IMG/VR virus record: IMGVR_UViG_3300029260_000348
Location: 1 to 21,229 of that record
Direction: 5' to 3' (one strand)
DNA: 21,229 nt
Origin: a virus
How positions within the stretch are numbered: the stretch's first letter is position 1; each line of letters begins with the position of its first letter. Both the position numbers and the translations under genes were made by a program. Shown one piece after another: positions 13,693-21,229 of this stretch. The notes under the pieces are model-generated. The model did not search any database, was not told the DNA's origin, and was given only the letters and a program-made list of their open reading frames with translations.

Positions 13693-13988
13693 GAAAGCAA
13701 CAGAAGGGTATCCGGAACGAGTTGTTGGCAGCCATAGAATTTTTAGACAAACCATTTAATCATGTGTACTACGACCTTGGGGGCAAAGGCCCTTGCGATC
13801 TCGTAGTCATTAACTCCGCAGACGGCACGGTAGATTTGTATGATGTAAAGACGCATAGCGAACGTATGCAAAAAGGTAAGATGAGAAGAATTAATCGAAC
13901 TAAAAACAAGTCAGCTAAGAACTTAGATGTGAAAATACTTTACGTTAAACAAGTTTCTGAAATACCCATACAATGCTCAATAGAATAG
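13683..13988 (+). CDS. Small PD-(D/E)XK nuclease, Holliday-junction-resolvase-like
   Basis: A 101-residue protein with the layout of minimal PD-(D/E)XK nucleases: Glu13 in RNELLAAIEFL, Asp39 in GPCDLVVI and Asp54-Val-Lys56 in YDVKTHS, followed by a basic segment (about 64-82). The order E...D...(D/E)xK and the size resemble Hjc-type Holliday-junction resolvases and related phage endonucleases. The start is GTG at 13683, within the end of the SNF2 gene (10-base overlap); no ATG is available before the catalytic region, and AAGGGA abuts the GTG. Coupling to a SNF2 ATPase suggests that the two act together on branched DNA. A VRR-NUC or homing-like nuclease is an alternative. The 3' end overlaps the leftward holin-like gene by 44 bases. 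Confidence 0.7.
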   Translation: MAIGKQQKGIRNELLAAIEFLDKPFNHVYYDLGGKGPCDLVVINSADGTVDLYDVKTHSERMQKGKMRRINRTKNKSAKNLDVKILYVKQVSEIPIQCSIE

Positions 13989-14172
13989 AGATCGCCGCAA
14001 ATGACGCTGACGCTCCCATAAACCATGTCATCATCTGACGTAACTCAAATGTGTGTTTATTGATTTTTTCTTGTTGTGATTGCAACGCATCTAATTTTTC
14101 ATCCAACACTTCGTGCCTAATTTGACATTCAGCTAAGTGGGTTTCTAAAGCTATGCGGGTATCGTCGCTCAT
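13945..14172 (-). CDS. Holin-like small membrane protein with coiled coil
   Basis: A 75-residue protein with a charged N-terminal coiled coil (about residues 8-46) and one hydrophobic segment (about 50-70) near the C-terminus, ending in a short basic tail. This layout resembles the XhlA-type haemolysin/holin family of phages, which helps release endolysin. No endolysin gene is in the window, so lysis function is inferred. The ATG overlaps the stop of the giant virion gene by 4 bases (ATGA), placing it at the end of the virion operon. Its last 44 bases overlap the rightward nuclease gene, an unusually deep convergent overlap in this window. Confidence 0.6.
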   Translation of the reverse strand: MSDDTRIALETHLAECQIRHEVLDEKLDALQSQQEKINKHTFELRQMMTWFMGASASFAAISILLSIVWVFQKLV

Positions 14173-17100
14173 GCAAAATCCTTTAGAAAATCATCGTTTT
14201 CTATTATTCTATCTCTAGTAGTTTTGGAGGCAACCGTAGTCGGTGCGGCAACCGTAGTCGGTGCAACAGCCGCTAGTGCTTTAGGTTCAACTACTTGATT
14301 AGGCAAAGGATCTAACGAAGATTCTCTTTTTTCTCTTCGTGTTTCGTATGCTTCTTGGTCTTTTTCTAAAATAAATTCTTGTATTTCTTCTTCAGTCATA
14401 TTTAAAGGAAGTCTATTAAATTGTCTTTGTATGTCATATAATTGTTTCATTGGAACTAGATCATATATATTGTCCATACCTTTGTACTCTTTCATTTTCC
14501 AAAAACGACTGCCGTATTTTATAGAAGGAACTTTTGCTGATGTAAATTCTCCGTTGACTATTGCAGAAATATCCGATTTAGTTATCCCTGATCTTTTAGA
14601 TAAAGCGCCAACAATAAAGTTTTTGGTAGTACCTAAACCTCTAGCGTCTTTTGCGTCTCTAAAAAAATCATTGTATATTCTATAATTCCTTAATTGGTAA
14701 TCATAAAAGGCTTGTGCAATATCTTCGGGGCTGTTGTTAGGATTATAAAGATTGGGAGCCGCTTGTCTTCTAGAGTCTGTAAGTCTTTTTGCAAATTTTG
14801 AAATGTCATATTGTTCAAACGATTTATTAACATCTACGGTGTAGGTTCTAACGCCAGCAATCAAAGCACTACCTTCGTCACCTACATTATAGGCTTCGCC
14901 TTGATTAGAATAAAACTTATCTTTGCCTTCTGGTGTAAATAAATTAAAGGACGCTTTAGCAAACTTATTTAATTGATCAAAAGCTCCCGGTTTAAAAGTT
15001 TGTGTTGTGACGTGGACAAAAGCTTTTACAAATTTGTCGGTAACTGTGTCATCGTCATAGTATATAGTTTTGCCATTTGCGTTTTTTCCGCCTCTTGTGA
15101 AAATATCTAAGAGAGCGGCTGGAGCTATCGACTCTCCAGTAAAAGGTTCAAGAAGAACTTGCGCTCCTTCAAAAACTCCTTTTAACAACGCTTCATCTCT
15201 TTCAGCACCCGTTAATCTTTGGTCTTGATAAGTGTTTAAAGCTTTGTAAAAAGGGCCTTGTATAATAGTAGTGTAAGGGTTTTGGTAGGCTGTGTTAATG
15301 TATTTAAATTTAAAACCATCTTCTTTTTTGTTAGGTTCTTTAGATATTACCATTAAAGGACCGTTTTGATTCCAACTAGGCGCTTTACTTCTTTGTAATT
15401 TTTCTAATTCGTCATTCGTTGTGCCGGTTAGAATTTGCCCTGCTTCTTGCAAAGCCCTGTCGATTCCAAGTACTGAAGTGCTAAAACCAACTAAACGTTT
15501 AGCACCTATTGCTCTTACTTGTGGATCACTAGAATTTAATTCTTTGATTCCAAATTTTGTAATGTTCATACTTGTCCTAATCATTTCAGCAGGGAAAGAT
15601 ACAAAATTACCAAAAGGCAGACGTCTAATATTTTGAACTAAAGTAGGTACGTAATTATAATTAGGATAAGTGTTTTTAATAATGTTACCTGCATTTCTTC
15701 TAATAAAAAGATCAAAATCTGTTTCAATAAGATCGTCAATACTATTTTTTCCTGCTCTTCTCAATGCGTCCTCTACATCAAACCGTTTGCCTAACACTTC
15801 TTCAGAATATTTAACTGCTTTCTCCACACTTTTTCTACTATTAAAAACTAGTTCCCCTCCTATGTTGTCCATTTGTGTCCAAATTGGACCAAACCTAGAT
15901 TTTTCAAATTCATAGCCATAAAATTTCCAAACATCATCTCCAGATTGGTAAACTTTAGTCAACACTTCCATAACGGGACTTTTGTATAAAGCTTCAAATA
16001 ATTTATCTACACTAGTTATTCTACTTAGACTGGCACCTAACGCAGTATCTTTACTAAGTAGTTCAAGTTCTCTTGTTACTAAACTTGAGTTAACAACACC
16101 TTCTTCAGTCAGTTCATTCATTTTTTTTGATAAAGATTCAAAATCAAATTTACCGTCTTTAATAAATAAATCTTTAACTATTATTTTTATGGAATCATTT
16201 AAATTTCCGCCTTTACCAAAATGTCCGTTGGCCAACGCAAACATTGCGGCAGAAGTGACGTTTCTAATTTGTGTGGTCGGACTTAAAACAGTTTTTGAAA
16301 CTTGAGCTATCCCTTTCATTTGCATCAACGATCTTAAAATAGGATTTTTTATAAGGTTATCTGTGGCCAAACTACCGTGAAATTCTATTGCCTCTTTTAT
16401 AGCGGGCGTAGTGTACAGACCGTCTAAATTAGCGGAAACTCTTAGCCCTGCGGTTATTTTCCCTGACATAGGGACTAACCCAGTGGAGATACCTTTAGAC
16501 AAAGCCAATTCATCTGCAGTTTTAAAAAAAATTTCACCCATGCCGTTTTTTGCAATTCCGTCAAACATTCTTGTTCTAACCGTTGACGAAGCTAATTCAA
16601 GAGCTGTTTCTAAAACTCTTTCTCTTACATCATCAACTTGACCATATAATTTTCTAACTACGTCAGGAAGTTCTTCGCCTCTTTTTAAAAAATTTCTGTC
16701 TTTGGCAAGAAACCCGGAAGCTTCAGTCAGTAATTGTGCGGCAGAAATATTTGTTTGTTTACCGGTAGTTGGGTTTATTCCTATCCCTATGTTTGATAAC
16801 TGCTGTGCCCGTGTTTGAGCCAAGTTTTGCAGTTCTTTAATAGATTTATTTTTATATTCAGGCAATTGTTTAAATCTAGACACGTACATAGCAACCACTC
16901 CTTTTAAGTCCTCTCTACTAGGAGTTTTGCCTTTCAAAATTTTAAAGTTTAAATTTAAATAATCGGCGGCATCTTTTTCAAAAGCTTCGTCTAAAACGTG
17001 TTTTTTATTTTTTGTTAGTTTAATATCTCTTATTTGTGAATATTCTTTTTTAAGGCCGCTCAACATTTCTTTAACTCTTGTGGCTGCACTTCTAATTTCA

Positions 17101-18452
17101 AAAGGTAAAAGATTACCTTTATTCATTGGTTGAGTTACAAAATCAAAAAAATCATCCTGTAAAGTTTTGTGTTTAAAAGCAGACACTTGTTCAACAGTTT
17201 TTCCTCTTTTAGTCATATCTGCAGCTATCTTATGCATGTTAGCACTGATAATTTCTAAATTACTTTCCATAGTTCTTCTAACTACGTTCAAAGTTGCTTC
17301 CGCAGTGCGGATTTCGTCCATAGTATGACGACCCGCTGCTCCGCTAGTTTTTAACGTTGATATAATAGAATTTGCAGCACCTAAAGTTTGTTCACCTAAA
17401 TGACCGCTATTCTTAACGCTATATAGTTTCCAATCTTTAATAGGTGGTATTTTTGCCAGTGCGTCCCCCGACGTGTATGGATTTGCTCTATTAAAAATTT
17501 CTAATTTTTTACTTACAGCACTAACTGCTGGTCGTAATGTATCCACTACTCTGTTAGAAGTTGCTGCTGCTAAAATAGGATCTACAACAGTAGCCGCTGC
17601 TCTTGCGCCTACGCCCCCTGCTTGTATTATTTTTTTTCCAATAGGTTTTACAAGTGCAGGTAAGCCGAGGCCGATAGCGGGTAACACGACAGATGCCTCA
17701 GCTCCAAACAATGCTTTTTGTTTAAGTAAATTTACCGCTCTTTCGTATGGGGTTAAATTCTCTCGGTCAGGGTCAATAAAACTTTTTCCTGTTAAGCCTT
17801 GCATTAAAGTAACATCTCGTGATGTTGCAACAAATGGTTCGGATATTACAGCCGGCATAGCAAGGTCTGCTATTTTACTAGTTATAGGCTTAGCTCGTTT
17901 TTTAGCAGCTTGTCTAGTAAGGTATGCGCCTCCCGCTAATTTACCAGCACCTCCAATTAATTTTTTAGCAATACCGTAACCAGTTCCGTATTGAACTACC
18001 AACTCGGCGGATTTACCAGCAAAATTATCTAACTCTATATTTGGAAAAAAATCTTCTACGGCGCTTAGCGCATCAGTCGGTTTGCCTATTAATCCACTCA
18101 CTACGTCCGTAATGGCCGCTGGTACCCCTGCAGCTCCTTCCATTATTTTGTTAACGCCACTAACAGAACCTAGTTTAACACTGTCCAATAAACCAAGATC
18201 CACTGCTTTTGCTGATTTACCACGATATCTTACATCAAAAGCTTTTTCGCCCATTTCTTTCAGCACAAAGTGTCTGTAGTAATCTTTACTGCCTGATTTT
18301 TTAATTGCTTTAAGCATACCAGCATCAACTTGCGGATCTGGAGCTTGGTCTAGTAATTGATTATAATAATCTTTAACAATATCTGGGTTTTCAATGAAAA
18401 TTTCAGCTATTCTTCGGGTATCTTCAATTTGTTTAGGGGTAAGTTTAGCCAT
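14169..18452 (-). CDS. Giant internal virion (DNA ejection-type) protein
   Basis: A 1427-residue protein, the longest gene here, in the leftward virion operon. It is mostly helical. The N-terminal part holds glycine/alanine-rich hydrophobic stretches (about 148-180 and 248-300) that could enter membranes, as in podovirus ejection proteins such as T7 gp16. The segment KTVLSPTTQIRNV (about 720-733) matches a motif that I recall from large marine phage virion proteins. No lysozyme or protease motif is seen. The C-terminus has a duplicated APTTVA and a charged linker. The Shine-Dalgarno before the ATG at 18452 is weak. The upstream gene ends 12 bases before it and the holin-like gene overlaps its stop. 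Ejection is inferred from size, position and composition; a tape-measure-like role is the main alternative. Confidence 0.6.
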   Translation of the reverse strand: MAKLTPKQIEDTRRIAEIFIENPDIVKDYYNQLLDQAPDPQVDAGMLKAIKKSGSKDYYRHFVLKEMGEKAFDVRYRGKSAKAVDLGLLDSVKLGSVSGVNKIMEGAAGVPAAITDVVSGLIGKPTDALSAVEDFFPNIELDNFAGKSAELVVQYGTGYGIAKKLIGGAGKLAGGAYLTRQAAKKRAKPITSKIADLAMPAVISEPFVATSRDVTLMQGLTGKSFIDPDRENLTPYERAVNLLKQKALFGAEASVVLPAIGLGLPALVKPIGKKIIQAGGVGARAAATVVDPILAAATSNRVVDTLRPAVSAVSKKLEIFNRANPYTSGDALAKIPPIKDWKLYSVKNSGHLGEQTLGAANSIISTLKTSGAAGRHTMDEIRTAEATLNVVRRTMESNLEIISANMHKIAADMTKRGKTVEQVSAFKHKTLQDDFFDFVTQPMNKGNLLPFEIRSAATRVKEMLSGLKKEYSQIRDIKLTKNKKHVLDEAFEKDAADYLNLNFKILKGKTPSREDLKGVVAMYVSRFKQLPEYKNKSIKELQNLAQTRAQQLSNIGIGINPTTGKQTNISAAQLLTEASGFLAKDRNFLKRGEELPDVVRKLYGQVDDVRERVLETALELASSTVRTRMFDGIAKNGMGEIFFKTADELALSKGISTGLVPMSGKITAGLRVSANLDGLYTTPAIKEAIEFHGSLATDNLIKNPILRSLMQMKGIAQVSKTVLSPTTQIRNVTSAAMFALANGHFGKGGNLNDSIKIIVKDLFIKDGKFDFESLSKKMNELTEEGVVNSSLVTRELELLSKDTALGASLSRITSVDKLFEALYKSPVMEVLTKVYQSGDDVWKFYGYEFEKSRFGPIWTQMDNIGGELVFNSRKSVEKAVKYSEEVLGKRFDVEDALRRAGKNSIDDLIETDFDLFIRRNAGNIIKNTYPNYNYVPTLVQNIRRLPFGNFVSFPAEMIRTSMNITKFGIKELNSSDPQVRAIGAKRLVGFSTSVLGIDRALQEAGQILTGTTNDELEKLQRSKAPSWNQNGPLMVISKEPNKKEDGFKFKYINTAYQNPYTTIIQGPFYKALNTYQDQRLTGAERDEALLKGVFEGAQVLLEPFTGESIAPAALLDIFTRGGKNANGKTIYYDDDTVTDKFVKAFVHVTTQTFKPGAFDQLNKFAKASFNLFTPEGKDKFYSNQGEAYNVGDEGSALIAGVRTYTVDVNKSFEQYDISKFAKRLTDSRRQAAPNLYNPNNSPEDIAQAFYDYQLRNYRIYNDFFRDAKDARGLGTTKNFIVGALSKRSGITKSDISAIVNGEFTSAKVPSIKYGSRFWKMKEYKGMDNIYDLVPMKQLYDIQRQFNRLPLNMTEEEIQEFILEKDQEAYETRREKRESSLDPLPNQVVEPKALAAVAPTTVAAPTTVASKTTRDRIIENDDFLKDFA
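14229..14264. repeat. Two tandem 18-base repeats encoding APTTVA
   Basis: GGCAACCGTAGTCGGTGC occurs twice in tandem (14229-14246, 14247-14264) inside the 3' end of the giant virion gene. The identical copies encode a Pro/Thr-rich hexapeptide duplication in a linker near the C-terminus. Identical DNA suggests a recent slippage duplication. Confidence 0.9.
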
Positions 18453-18464
18453 GTGAATACTGGC

Positions 18465-19550
18465 CTAATCCAATGTTTCTTTTTCTTGATTTTTTCTTGC
18501 TTCAGCTATTATAGAGTCTATAGTCGGAGCAGGCACCTGCACGTTATCAGGGTTGTTGTTAGTTTCCTCATCTAAATCCTGTATGGATTTTGGACCCTTA
18601 ATTTTTTCCAAATCTAAGTCGTTTATGTTTAAATTTTTTGCCACACCAATTTTTCCTATAAATGAATCAAACGCCGTTAATGCTAGTTGTAAAGCCTCAT
18701 CAGCAGGAATTGGTAGGGCGTTAGCATCTACAGAATAATGTTTCACTAATTTTTCAAATAAAGACATTTGGTTATCTAATGTCCCGTACACTATCGCACT
18801 TGCTTGTTCAAATGTTTTACCGTTTTGCATTTGTTTATCTATTTCTTTAAGGTTTGCAGGCGTTGTTGCTGCTTGTAGTGCCATAGCATTCTTGTGTTCT
18901 AAACCTACTTTTTGTAGGTCTTGGAAAAAATCTAATTCATCTTTTGCTTGTGCGTCACCTGCAGTAATTTGTGCTTGTAATAGTTGTTTTGAACCGTCGT
19001 ACGCCGCCGTATCTTGTTTTTGAAACTCTATTTGTTGTTTAAGGTCAAAAGCGTCATTAAATTCTTTTCTCTGTTGTCTAGCGTCACCCATTGCTATACC
19101 AAGATCTACAAATTGATTAGGCGAACCAACTGTTCCGGCTGGAATAATTTCTTGTCGTTTTTTTAAAAAATTAAGTGCAGCATTGCTTATCATGTCACCT
19201 CGAGTTTGTTTAAATTTACTGTAGTCCACTTCTCTTATGTTTTCTTGGCGCATTTCTTTTTCCCTGTCAATAATATTTTGAAGAGTATTATCTGCGCTGA
19301 CATTTGATTGTACCGGTGCCGGTATTGACGGTGGGGTAAAAGTAGTTTGAAAAGGATCTGGCTTACCATCAGACATCATGATATTGGAAACAGCAACAGG
19401 CCCTTGAGGCAAATGCCTGCCGCCGTGGCTAAAACCAACGCGGCCGCCAGCATTGTACCCCGGTCGATAAGACAAGCCACTAGCAATACCAGTGCCTTGA
19501 TGTTGCTTGTTACCTACCGTAAACATTTTTCTAGTTAAAGTTTTATCCAT
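18465..19550 (-). CDS. Virion protein with GGRVGF motif
   Basis: A 361-residue protein, probably part of the virion. The N-terminal ~50 residues are glycine-rich and contain AGGRVGFSHGG (about 34-44), a motif that I associate with virion proteins of marine phages. The middle is helical and rich in Gln, Lys and Ala (coiled-coil-like, about 105-230), and the C-terminus is acidic. I do not recognise a named family. The ATG at 19550 lies 4 bases after the stop of the upstream gene; an upstream in-frame Met at 19655 would overlap that gene by about 100 bases and has no support. It lies between the Gln/Ala-rich protein and the giant virion protein. Confidence 0.55.
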   Translation of the reverse strand: MDKTLTRKMFTVGNKQHQGTGIASGLSYRPGYNAGGRVGFSHGGRHLPQGPVAVSNIMMSDGKPDPFQTTFTPPSIPAPVQSNVSADNTLQNIIDREKEMRQENIREVDYSKFKQTRGDMISNAALNFLKKRQEIIPAGTVGSPNQFVDLGIAMGDARQQRKEFNDAFDLKQQIEFQKQDTAAYDGSKQLLQAQITAGDAQAKDELDFFQDLQKVGLEHKNAMALQAATTPANLKEIDKQMQNGKTFEQASAIVYGTLDNQMSLFEKLVKHYSVDANALPIPADEALQLALTAFDSFIGKIGVAKNLNINDLDLEKIKGPKSIQDLDEETNNNPDNVQVPAPTIDSIIAEARKNQEKETLD

Positions 19551-19554
19551 ATTA

Positions 19555-20325
19555 TTATCCAAACATTGAACCAGCAAAACCAGCAATACCCGATAAAACT
19601 GGGTTAGTATTTTGATAGCTTGCGAAAGATGGTGCACCTTGTAGTGCGCCGGCAAATTGACCTAGACCGTAGAACGGCGTTTGGTATTCAGCTAAATTTT
19701 GTGCCCCTAATATTTGTCTTTCGTTTTCACCTTGTTGCTCTAAAGCACCGACATCACCGTATAGACCTTTTTGTGCCGTTAAGCCTAGTGTGCCAAAAGT
19801 ATTAGCTAATTGGTTTTGAGTTGATGCGGCTTGAGCGGCAGCGTTTTGCGCCATGTTGAAGCCACCCGAATAAATATTACTTAAAGCTTTTGCTGCCGTA
19901 TCGCCTTGGCCTCGTTGTAGTTCTGCTGCCATTACTGCATCTCTTGTTCCGGAACCTGCAAAAGCTCCTGATTGAATAGCTCGTTGTTGTTGTTGTGCTT
20001 GTTGGCCGCCGAACATACGTTGTAGGTCCGTCATAGTAGTATTAGCTTGTTGCTGTAAATAAGGGTTTAAATATTGTTGTGCTGCTCCGGGACCGGTTGC
20101 TGCCATGCCCGCAGTTGCTGCTTGCCCACCTGCAGTTACGAAAGGTTGATACGAACCTATGCCCGCTTGCGTTAAGGCTCTTGCGTCAAGTTGGGATTGT
20201 TGTAGATTAGGTGCAAGTTGTTGTCCACTGGGAATATTTCCCGGTTGGATCATTGATTTATAGCCCTCTATAATACCTCCGGGGGCGGTAAAGGCCGAGG
20301 ATACGGTTTCGTCAATAGTTGCCAT
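19555..20325 (-). CDS. Gln/Ala/Gly-rich virion protein
   Basis: A 256-residue protein rich in Gln, Ala and Gly. Its core pattern (QYLNPYLQQQANTTMTDLQR, a QQ-rich helix, then SGAFAGSGTRDAVMAAELQRG, about residues 84-140) matches a phage family that I recall from podovirus-like marine genomes beside ejection proteins, where the usual form is GAFGGSR. The function is unproven; an internal or ejection-linked structural role is likely. No signal peptide or cysteine is visible. Its ATG overlaps the stop of the preceding gene by one base (TAATG), so translation is probably coupled. Confidence 0.55.
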   Translation of the reverse strand: MATIDETVSSAFTAPGGIIEGYKSMIQPGNIPSGQQLAPNLQQSQLDARALTQAGIGSYQPFVTAGGQAATAGMAATGPGAAQQYLNPYLQQQANTTMTDLQRMFGGQQAQQQQRAIQSGAFAGSGTRDAVMAAELQRGQGDTAAKALSNIYSGGFNMAQNAAAQAASTQNQLANTFGTLGLTAQKGLYGDVGALEQQGENERQILGAQNLAEYQTPFYGLGQFAGALQGAPSFASYQNTNPVLSGIAGFAGSMFG

Positions 20326-21206
20326 TATGCTTGCGACTCCAGTTGATTCATCATGTCATACATACGTTGCGCACCTTTTTCTATGCTGCCACCACCGGCT
20401 GCTCTTACGGCATCGGAAGTCATTACAAATTCATTTTTAGCCAACATTGCTGGCACGTCATCTCTTTTTTCTTGTGCGCCCATAGGAATAAAACCACCAC
20501 CTTGCCCATCAAGTTGCATACCTTGCGGTACCATTGGAGTCTGTGGAATACTACCCATGCCGCCCATATTGTAATTAGTTCTTATCGGACCACCATTCAT
20601 ATAACCTACACGGCCGCCGTTAGCAGCAGTAAGAGTATCCTTGAAGTTTAGGTCATAAAAGTTGGGATTTAAAGCGTTGAAGCCCGGACCTTGGTACCTA
20701 TCGTTGTCTTCGTTTTGTTCTTTTTGACCAAAATAATTTATAGCACCCTCAAGGCCAGCTTGGACTAATCTAGGGTTGTTTTTTAAATAATTAAACCCTT
20801 TGCTGAAAAAATTACCTATGCCACCGCCACCGCCGCCGCCGCCGCCGACGCCTCCGTGGACGTTTAGTCCGCCATAACCTTGATTCGAACTAAACAAATT
20901 AGTAAGAGAACCACCCGAACCCGCTTGGTTTTTAAACAAAGATCCTAAACCACCCTTGCCAGTGCCCATAGGACTACTGAAAGAAAAAGGATTAGCTCCA
21001 GTAGCAAACGGATTTCCTTGTAAATTACCCATGCCGCCACCAATAGCTCGTCCTGCTTGACCCATAACATAACTTTTAGCGCCTGTTTTCAAAGCGTCAG
21101 TAATACTACCGTCTCTATCTAAACTAGATTGAGCAGCCATAGCCGCACCAATTAGTGGGTTGAACATACTAACTATCGGCGCAAGTTTACCGCCTATTGC
21201 TGCCAC
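20325..21206 (-). CDS. Glycine-rich virion protein, possibly 5'-truncated
   Basis: A 293-residue protein in three parts: a hydrophobic Ala/Gly-rich N-terminus (about 1-30), a glycine-rich middle with a poly-Gly run (about 119-129) and a C-terminal module. The module contains GGRVGYMNGG (197-206), shared in motif with the 361-residue protein, and RDDVPAMLAKNEFVMT followed by a helical tail, a pattern that I know from marine phage structural proteins. The first codon here is GTG (21206). Upstream the frame stays open through a 23-base C/T-only tract to the window edge, so the true start may be missing. No catalytic residues are seen. Confidence 0.5.
   Translation of the reverse strand: MAAIGGKLAPIVSMFNPLIGAAMAAQSSLDRDGSITDALKTGAKSYVMGQAGRAIGGGMGNLQGNPFATGANPFSFSSPMGTGKGGLGSLFKNQAGSGGSLTNLFSSNQGYGGLNVHGGVGGGGGGGGGIGNFFSKGFNYLKNNPRLVQAGLEGAINYFGQKEQNEDNDRYQGPGFNALNPNFYDLNFKDTLTAANGGRVGYMNGGPIRTNYNMGGMGSIPQTPMVPQGMQLDGQGGGFIPMGAQEKRDDVPAMLAKNEFVMTSDAVRAAGGGSIEKGAQRMYDMMNQLESQA
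20821..20850. repeat. Trinucleotide (CCG/CCA) tract encoding poly-glycine
   Basis: A run of CCA/CCG triplets on the plus strand encodes an unbroken glycine stretch in the 293-residue virion protein. It is GC-rich in an AT-rich genome and is prone to slippage, so the length of the linker could vary between relatives. Confidence 0.85.
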
Positions 21207-21229
21207 CCCCTTCCCCTCCCCCCTCCCCC
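21207..21229. other. Low-complexity C/T tract at window end
   Basis: The last 23 bases contain only C and T, mostly C runs. Nothing else in this AT-rich genome looks like it. It probably reflects a sequencing or assembly artefact at a contig end (read as G runs on the other strand), although a purine-rich ribosome-binding region cannot be excluded. Confidence 0.55.

Noticed and set aside
13466-13750. Leftward open frame of 94 codons
   Set aside because: It is antisense to the conserved SNF2 motifs V and VI and to the nuclease start.
17473-17979. Rightward open frame of 168 codons
   Set aside because: It is antisense to the giant virion gene in a Gly/Ala-rich region, has low-complexity Ala/Pro/Thr content and no ribosome-binding site.

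Overview
The window looks like part of an uncultured, AT-rich marine tailed phage genome, probably a short-tailed (podovirus-like) phage of a SAR11-type or similar marine bacterium. Evidence: a small terminase; a phage-type family A DNA polymerase beside a DUF3310 gene; a UvrD-like helicase and an archaeo-eukaryotic-type primase; very large leftward virion genes; and glycine-rich virion proteins with a GGRVG(Y/F) motif that I associate with marine phage metagenomes. I see no integrase, tRNA, rRNA, CRISPR array, insertion sequence or host gene. No large terminase, portal, capsid or tail gene is present, so the window covers only part of the genome. The host assignment is inference.

Layout, left to right. 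(1) 1-580: a short repeat cluster followed by the small terminase gene, rightward. (2) 573-2089: a leftward accessory unit with a near-consensus sigma70-type promoter (2061-2089), a 5' leader with two hairpins, a 54-residue zinc-ribbon gene, a membrane-anchored thermonuclease, a possible small exported protein and an HExxH metallopeptidase. The thermonuclease is about half GC, while the spacer beside it is about 20 % GC and holds palindromic and repeated GTATAC/GGATACATA motifs. (3) 2070-4337: a leftward set with a coiled-coil protein, a small basic protein, a PD-(D/E)XK exonuclease, a 2-oxoglutarate/Fe(II) oxygenase and two small unknowns. (4) 4338-4415: a divergent promoter region. (5) 4416-4947: two rightward genes, one a stand-alone TSCPD (ribonucleotide reductase C-terminal type) domain. 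(6) 4944-12142: the leftward replication operon. In transcription order it holds a 116-aa unknown, a 193-aa conserved phage protein, a 270-aa putative ssDNA-binding protein, a hairpin terminator, primase, helicase, DUF3310, DNA polymerase (Leu at the E. coli 762 position) and a zinc-ribbon protein. (7) 12238-13988: a rightward two-gene unit, a SNF2-type ATPase overlapping a small PD-(D/E)XK nuclease that looks like a Holliday-junction resolvase. (8) 13945-21206: leftward virion genes ending in a holin-like gene.

The replication genes are tightly packed with stop/start overlaps, which suggests translational coupling. The terminator between the ssDNA-binding-like gene and the primase would let the first three genes be made in excess. 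The RecB-type exonuclease, SNF2 ATPase, small nuclease and ssDNA-binding-like protein together could form a recombination module. All three convergent gene ends overlap and show no terminator. The last 23 bases form a low-complexity C/T tract that looks like a contig-end artefact, so the final virion gene may lack its true start.
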